Shown: piece by piece, positions 60,454-64,000 of the stretch
Layout of the letters: each line of letters opens with the position of its first letter
How positions within the stretch are numbered: position 1 is the first letter of the stretch
NCBI GenBank assembly: GCA_017644375.1
Contig: JAEPLP010000001.1
Coordinates: 1,348,001-1,412,000, forward strand
DNA length: 64,000 bases
Source of the DNA: Prochlorococcus marinus CUG1435
GTDB lineage: Bacteria; Cyanobacteriota; Cyanobacteriia; PCC-6307; Cyanobiaceae
Reading direction: 5' to 3'
Program-made: the position numbers and the translations under genes
Notes under the pieces: generated by a model
Seen by the model: the letters and a program-made list of their open reading frames with translations, nothing else
Told to the model about the DNA's origin: nothing
Databases searched by the model: none

Positions 60454-60750
60454 ATGAGTAACGAACAAACTCATCCTTTACATACAACAGACAAAAATAT
60501 TATAGATTCTCTTATTACTAAAGAAAAACCAGAAGAACTTGATTTTATTAATTTAGCTAGATTAATAAATCGTTATGAAAATTTTCCAGGTGAAGTTGAA
60601 ATGAAAAATGATATTGAGAAAATTTTGAAATTTTGGAAAATAACTAAAAATGAACTTTTTTCAAAAACAAAAAATATTTGGTCCAAAAGTTTCAGGCCTT
60701 CTAGTACAAATAAAGATTTAGTTGGTTCAGGTTTTGATACCTCAAACTGA
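60454..60750 (+). CDS. DUF3288 family protein
   Basis: 98 residues, soluble. It fits DUF3288, small cyanobacterial proteins: QTHPLHTTDKNIIDSLITKE near the N-terminus, LARLINRYENFPGEVEMKND, ILKFWKITKNELFSKTKNIW. Function unknown. It is divergent from the ABC exporter and lies 27 bp ahead of trpD, possibly read together with it. Confidence 0.75.
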   Translation: MSNEQTHPLHTTDKNIIDSLITKEKPEELDFINLARLINRYENFPGEVEMKNDIEKILKFWKITKNELFSKTKNIWSKSFRPSSTNKDLVGSGFDTSN

Positions 60751-60777
60751 TTTTATCTGAATACTTTTCTCAAATAA

Positions 60778-61827
60778 ATGTCTTTTAAACTATCGAATAC
60801 TGAAATTCTTAATATTTTAATGGAAGGGAGAAACCTTGATGATGCAACCTCTAGATTGCTAATGCAAAGATGGGTTAATGACGAAATCTCTGAGGTTCAA
60901 ACTGGAGCTTTTTTGAGCGCTTTAAGAGTCAAGGGATGCTCAGGAATAGAATTATCTTCTATGGCTCAAGAACTCTTAAATGTTTGTAAATTGCCAGTAA
61001 CTAGGCCAAATTTGTATATGGTAGATACCTGCGGAACTGGAGGTGATGGAGCTAATACTTTTAATATTTCTACTGCAGTTGCATTTGTAGCAGCATCTTG
61101 TGGTGTAAATATTGCTAAACATGGAAATAAAAGTGCAAGTGGAAAAGTTGGCTCTGCTGATGTTTTATTGAATCTAGGTTTAAATCTTAATTGTTCATTG
61201 GAAAAAGTAATTTCAGCAGTCAATGAAATTGGAATAACATTTTTATTTGCACCTGTTTGGCATAAATCTTTAATAAAACTTGCTCCATTAAGAAAATCCC
61301 TTGGAATAAGGACAGTATTTAATCAACTTGGCCCATTGGTAAATCCTTTAAGACCTAATGCGCAAGTATTAGGTGTTGCTTCCGAGGATCTATTAGAGCC
61401 AATGGGAAGTGCACTATTGAAAATGGGCATGAATAGAGTAGTAGTAGTTTATGGTTCTGGAGGTCTTGATGAAGCTTCACTTCAAGGAGAAAATAAATTA
61501 GTATTTGTCGAGAAAGAAACATTAAGATTTTCAAAAATAAATATCACAGATTTTAATCATGAAAATATATCAAATGATAAGCTTGTTGTTTCTGATAGTG
61601 ACTCTAACGAGGAAATATTAAAGTCTGTTTTGAATGGTTCTGGGAAAAAAGCTCATAAAAATGTTGTTGCCTTAAATACTGCATTAGTCTTATGGGCATC
61701 AGGAATAGAAGATGATTTGCATGCAGGCTTTAATAAGGCGTTATTATCAATTAATCAAGGAAAACCTTGGGAAAAATTTTTACTCTTGAAAACCTATTTA
61801 TCCTCAGATGAATTGGTTCCAAGTTAA
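60778..61827 (+). CDS. trpD: anthranilate phosphoribosyltransferase
   Basis: 349 residues. Joins anthranilate to PRPP in tryptophan synthesis. Seen: [20 protein letters not shown] (the PRPP/Mg CGTGGD loop), [53 protein letters not shown] and GLDEASL. ATG start, TAA sharing a base with the next ATG (TAATG), so carA is translated with it. Confidence 0.96.
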   Translation: MSFKLSNTEILNILMEGRNLDDATSRLLMQRWVNDEISEVQTGAFLSALRVKGCSGIELSSMAQELLNVCKLPVTRPNLYMVDTCGTGGDGANTFNISTAVAFVAASCGVNIAKHGNKSASGKVGSADVLLNLGLNLNCSLEKVISAVNEIGITFLFAPVWHKSLIKLAPLRKSLGIRTVFNQLGPLVNPLRPNAQVLGVASEDLLEPMGSALLKMGMNRVVVVYGSGGLDEASLQGENKLVFVEKETLRFSKINITDFNHENISNDKLVVSDSDSNEEILKSVLNGSGKKAHKNVVALNTALVLWASGIEDDLHAGFNKALLSINQGKPWEKFLLLKTYLSSDELVPS

Positions 61828-62966
61828 TGAATAATCCTTATAAAAAAAATGCCAAATTAGTTTTAAGTAATGGGATTATATTTCCTGGATTTTCTTTTGG
61901 AGCTTCAGGTACTGCCGTTGGCGAAGTGGTTTTTAATACAGGAATGACTGGTTACCAGGAAGTTATTACTGATCCAAGTTACTATGGACAATTATTAACA
62001 TTTACTTATCCAGAGATTGGAAATACTGGCATTAATCTTGAAGATTCAGAATCTAGTAATACTGTTAAAGGGATAATTGTTAGAAATTATTCATCAAATA
62101 AAAGTAATTGGAGATCTCTTAAGAGTTTTGAGCAATGGTTAGTGGAAAATAATATCATAGGTCTTTATGGAATTGATACAAGGGCTCTTGTTAAAATCTT
62201 AAGGTCTAATGGCTCTATGAATGGAGTTCTTACCTCTGAAGATAAAACTTTAGAAAGTTGTTTGAAGATAATTGCTGAAACGCCAAAAATGGAAGGGTTA
62301 AATTTATCAAAATTTGTTACGACAAAGCAACAGTATTTTTGGAGGAGTCCTAGTGAAACAAATTTTGACGTCAGAAAAAAACATTCTGAAAAGCGTAAAA
62401 AATTAAAAGTAGTTGCAATAGATTTCGGAATAAAAAAATCAATTTTAAACAGATTAGTCTCCCATGGTTGTGAGATTTTAGTTTTACCTTCTCAATCTTC
62501 TTTAGAGGAAATCCTTTCTAATAACCCTGATGGGATATTCTTTTCAAATGGGCCTGGCGACCCCTCTTCTGTTTCTGAAGGCATTGCTTTGGCCAAATCA
62601 CTCATTAAATATGGTGAAATACCTATGTTTGGAATTTGTCTTGGTCATCAAATATTTGGATTGGCTTTGGGGGGATCTACATATAAACTCACTTTTGGAC
62701 ATCGAGGTTTAAATCATCCTTGTGGAAAGGATAATCAAATTGAAATAACTAGTCAGAATCATGGTTTTGCTATTGATCCTAATTCCCTCTCAAATAAGAT
62801 AGCTAAAATAACCCACTATAACCTTAATGATAAAACTGTAGCTGGATTGGAAGTTAATAATAAGCCAATATTTAGTGTTCAATATCATCCAGAGGCAGGA
62901 CCGGGTCCCCATGATTCAGATTATTTATTTAAAAAATTTGTTTCTCTAATGTTAGAAAGATGTTGA
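61827..62966 (+). CDS. carA: carbamoyl-phosphate synthase small subunit
   Basis: 379 residues. Glutaminase subunit feeding ammonia to CarB for arginine and pyrimidine synthesis. The N-terminal domain has VFNTGMTGYQEVITDPSYYGQ; the C-terminal amidotransferase shows FFSNGPGDPSS, the nucleophile Cys in MFGICLGHQIFGLALGG, and SVQYHPEAGPGPHDSDYLF with His/Glu. Its start overlaps the trpD stop by one base. CarB is outside the window. Glutamine-derived nitrogen here connects to the urea uptake genes only metabolically. Confidence 0.96.
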   Translation: MNNPYKKNAKLVLSNGIIFPGFSFGASGTAVGEVVFNTGMTGYQEVITDPSYYGQLLTFTYPEIGNTGINLEDSESSNTVKGIIVRNYSSNKSNWRSLKSFEQWLVENNIIGLYGIDTRALVKILRSNGSMNGVLTSEDKTLESCLKIIAETPKMEGLNLSKFVTTKQQYFWRSPSETNFDVRKKHSEKRKKLKVVAIDFGIKKSILNRLVSHGCEILVLPSQSSLEEILSNNPDGIFFSNGPGDPSSVSEGIALAKSLIKYGEIPMFGICLGHQIFGLALGGSTYKLTFGHRGLNHPCGKDNQIEITSQNHGFAIDPNSLSNKIAKITHYNLNDKTVAGLEVNNKPIFSVQYHPEAGPGPHDSDYLFKKFVSLMLERC

Positions 62967-63011
62967 CATATTGTATTCTTTTGATTTGATAATTACATTT
63001 GATACTTTTTT

Positions 63012-63017
63012 GGAGGG
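63012..63017 (+). promoter_or_regulatory. strong ribosome binding site before the STAS gene
   Basis: GGAGGG is a near-perfect Shine-Dalgarno match in a genome region where most genes lack one. Its spacing of 5 to 8 bases supports ATC at 63023 or ATA at 63026 as start codon for the STAS frame. Confidence 0.6.
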
Positions 63018-63022
63018 ATTAG

Positions 63023-63388
63023 ATCATAGAAGATTTCCAAAAGCTAACGGTTTCTTTAAGAGGTAACCTCGATATTAAAACAAATATTATTGTTTTTACT
63101 TTTAAAGGGCAACTTGATGCCTTTTCAGAAAAACAATTTAAGACTTTTGTTACTAATAATTTTAAAAATCAGCTTCCATTGGTTATTGATCTAACTAAAA
63201 TAGATTTTTTAGATTCTTCAGGTCTGGGAGCTCTTGTTCAGACTGCCAAAGAATGTAAAAAATTGAAGTTAGGTTTCTCAGTTGTTGGTAATTCTAGAGT
63301 TGCTCAAACAATTAAACTTGTTCGCTTAGGGGATTTTCTTAACTTAAAGTCGAATCTTGATGATGCATTAATTTACTTGAAAAATTGA
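63023..63388 (+). CDS. STAS-domain anti-sigma-factor antagonist, non-canonical start
   Basis: A STAS fold: LTVSLRGNLDIKTNIIVFTF, KGQLDAFSEKQFKTFV, then LPLVIDLTKIDFLDSSGLGALV with the DSSG motif whose Ser is phosphorylated in SpoIIAA relatives (about 64-67), and a C-terminal RLGDFLNLKSNLDDAL. The frame is closed by TAG at 63020-63022 and contains no ATG, GTG or TTG before 63179, which would remove half the domain. A strong Shine-Dalgarno GGAGGG (63012-63017) sits 5 bp before ATC (63023) and 8 bp before ATA (63026), so one of these is the probable start. I set the start at ATC. The alternative is a sequencing error. The gene ends in a 4-bp overlap with mrnC. Confidence 0.75.
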   Translation: MIEDFQKLTVSLRGNLDIKTNIIVFTFKGQLDAFSEKQFKTFVTNNFKNQLPLVIDLTKIDFLDSSGLGALVQTAKECKKLKLGFSVVGNSRVAQTIKLVRLGDFLNLKSNLDDALIYLKN

Positions 63389-63774
63389 ATTATTGGATTC
63401 AAAACTTGGTCCCATATGGATCTCCTGAAGAAATAGGTGTTATTCAACTTGCTTGGCTTGGCGATTCTGTATGGGAACTGCATCAAAGACTTAGACATGT
63501 TCATTTTCCTATGAAATCAAAAGAACTACATTTATCAGTTGTGAACGAAGTAAAAGCAAAATCTCAATCAAAATCTTTAAGTCAAATTGAGCACTTATTA
63601 AATGCGAATGAAATAGATTTAATTAGGCGTGCTAGAAATAAAACAAAAAGATATCCAAAGTCTGCTGATCCAACTATATATTCAAGAGCAACTGGTTTTG
63701 AAACCCTTATTGGCTGGTTATTTCTAAAAGATCCTAAACGATTATCCATACTTTTTGAACATCTTGAAATTTAA
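63385..63774 (+). CDS. mrnC: Mini-ribonuclease 3
   Basis: 129 residues. RNase III-like catalytic domain without the double-strand-RNA-binding domain; in Bacillus it matures 23S rRNA. Seen: GVIQLAWLGDSVWELHQRLRHV with the acidic metal ligands, MKSKELHLSVVNEVKAKSQ, LIRRARNKTKRYPKSADPTIYSRATGFETLIGWLFL. TTG start (63385) that overlaps the STAS stop as TTGA. The adjoining gene is probably the 23S rRNA methyltransferase RlmB, an arrangement consistent with rRNA maturation. Confidence 0.9.
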   Translation: MNYWIQNLVPYGSPEEIGVIQLAWLGDSVWELHQRLRHVHFPMKSKELHLSVVNEVKAKSQSKSLSQIEHLLNANEIDLIRRARNKTKRYPKSADPTIYSRATGFETLIGWLFLKDPKRLSILFEHLEI

Positions 63775-63787
63775 AATGCATTAAACT

Positions 63788-64000
63788 ATGAAAAAATCCT
63801 CAAATAATTCTTCCGGAAAAAATAGCAAACATCATAAAAAAAATTCTAATTTTTACTCTAAGAATACAAATCTTTCCAAAAAAAATGATAGGTTTTTAGA
63901 TAATCCTTCTAAAAATAAAGTAAGAAACAGTTTTAATGATAGTGATCAAAAGAAAAGTAATTTTTCATCTTTAACAAAAAGAAACCCATCAAATAAATTT
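63788..64000 (+). CDS. Ser/Asn/Lys-rich N-terminus, probable RlmB/SpoU rRNA methyltransferase, 3' end outside
   Basis: Open from ATG 63788 to the window end (71 codons): MKKSSNNSSGKNSKHHKKN and further low-complexity Asn/Ser/Lys sequence with KKN and RNPS repeats. No catalytic motif is included. In Prochlorococcus-type genomes mrnC is commonly followed by a TrmH-family 2'-O-methyltransferase that has such a charged disordered leader. This assignment rests on context only. 3' part missing. Confidence 0.55.
   Translation, partial: MKKSSNNSSGKNSKHHKKNSNFYSKNTNLSKKNDRFLDNPSKNKVRNSFNDSDQKKSNFSSLTKRNPSNKF

Noticed and set aside
63179-63388. TTG at 63179 as start of the STAS gene
   Set aside because: It would delete the first half of the STAS fold, which is present and intact in the upstream frame.
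1-64000. CRISPR array, prophage, insertion sequence or additional rRNA/tRNA genes
   Set aside because: No repeat-spacer arrays, transposase motifs, phage structural genes or other cloverleaf signatures were seen by eye; only tRNA-Pro is supported.

Overview
The window looks like a stretch of chromosome from a high-light-adapted Prochlorococcus. This is an identification by family resemblance, not by a database search. The pointers are: strongly AT-rich DNA (about 30% G+C by eye, not counted); very short intergenic gaps with many 1-27 bp gene overlaps; and cyanobacterial lineage genes (DUF3685, DUF3727, DUF1830, DUF3288, CIA30, Rieske PaO-like oxygenase, GpgS). A marine-picocyanobacterial urea locus (urtABCDE with ureDABC and ureEFG) and a bacterial-type phosphoribulokinase add to this. 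I saw no transposase, prophage or CRISPR array.

Layout. 1-5.9 kb (+): hemA (5' end missing), glgC, gnd, pgl, a CIA30 protein and a small conserved protein, i.e. tetrapyrrole entry, glycogen precursor and oxidative pentose phosphate steps. 5.9-8.6 kb (-): ilvD, a small membrane protein and a degenerate uracil-phosphoribosyltransferase-like gene. 8.6-11.4 kb (+): a lumenal pentapeptide protein, a CobW-type GTPase, a 54-residue zinc-finger micro-protein, purS and purQ, ending at a strong hairpin shared with the convergent aldolase. 11.5-26.5 kb (-): class II and class I fructose-bisphosphate aldolases, an oxidoreductase, accD, prk, leuB, lpxD, proB and a tightly packed run of conserved cyanobacterial genes. 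26.6-31.3 kb: hisA, a CSP41-like epimerase, pgsA, a PPC/DUF296-glutaredoxin fusion, an SDR-like protein and nth.

31.4-36.7 kb is an iron-flavoured cluster. It holds a FutC-type ABC ATPase, ferritin and a CRP-family regulator, with three Fur-box-like sites between 32.57 and 34.18 kb. One site sits between ferritin and a divergent 40-codon Cys/Lys-rich reading frame, and another directly in front of the CRP-like gene. A Rieske oxygenase, a 33-residue membrane peptide and an orphan ABC ATPase form a tight three-gene unit beside it. 36.7-40.8 kb is a hypervariable-looking stretch of micro-proteins, many with one membrane helix. It includes a ribbon-helix-helix regulator flanked by related palindromes and a recent tandem duplication.

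40.8-51.1 kb is the urea module. UrtA (behind an NtcA-type promoter) and UrtBCDE import urea; UreABC hydrolyses it; UreD/E/F/G load nickel. A perfect 15-bp hairpin lies between urtA and urtB. 51.1-55.9 kb appears to encode a closed glucosylglycerate cycle: GpgS, GpgP, a GH13 phosphorylase and glycerate kinase. 55.9-64 kb holds small thylakoid-type proteins, uppP, tRNA-Pro(UGG), msrA, an ABC exporter, trpD, carA, a STAS protein that seems to need a non-canonical start codon, mrnC, and the 5' end of a probable rlmB.
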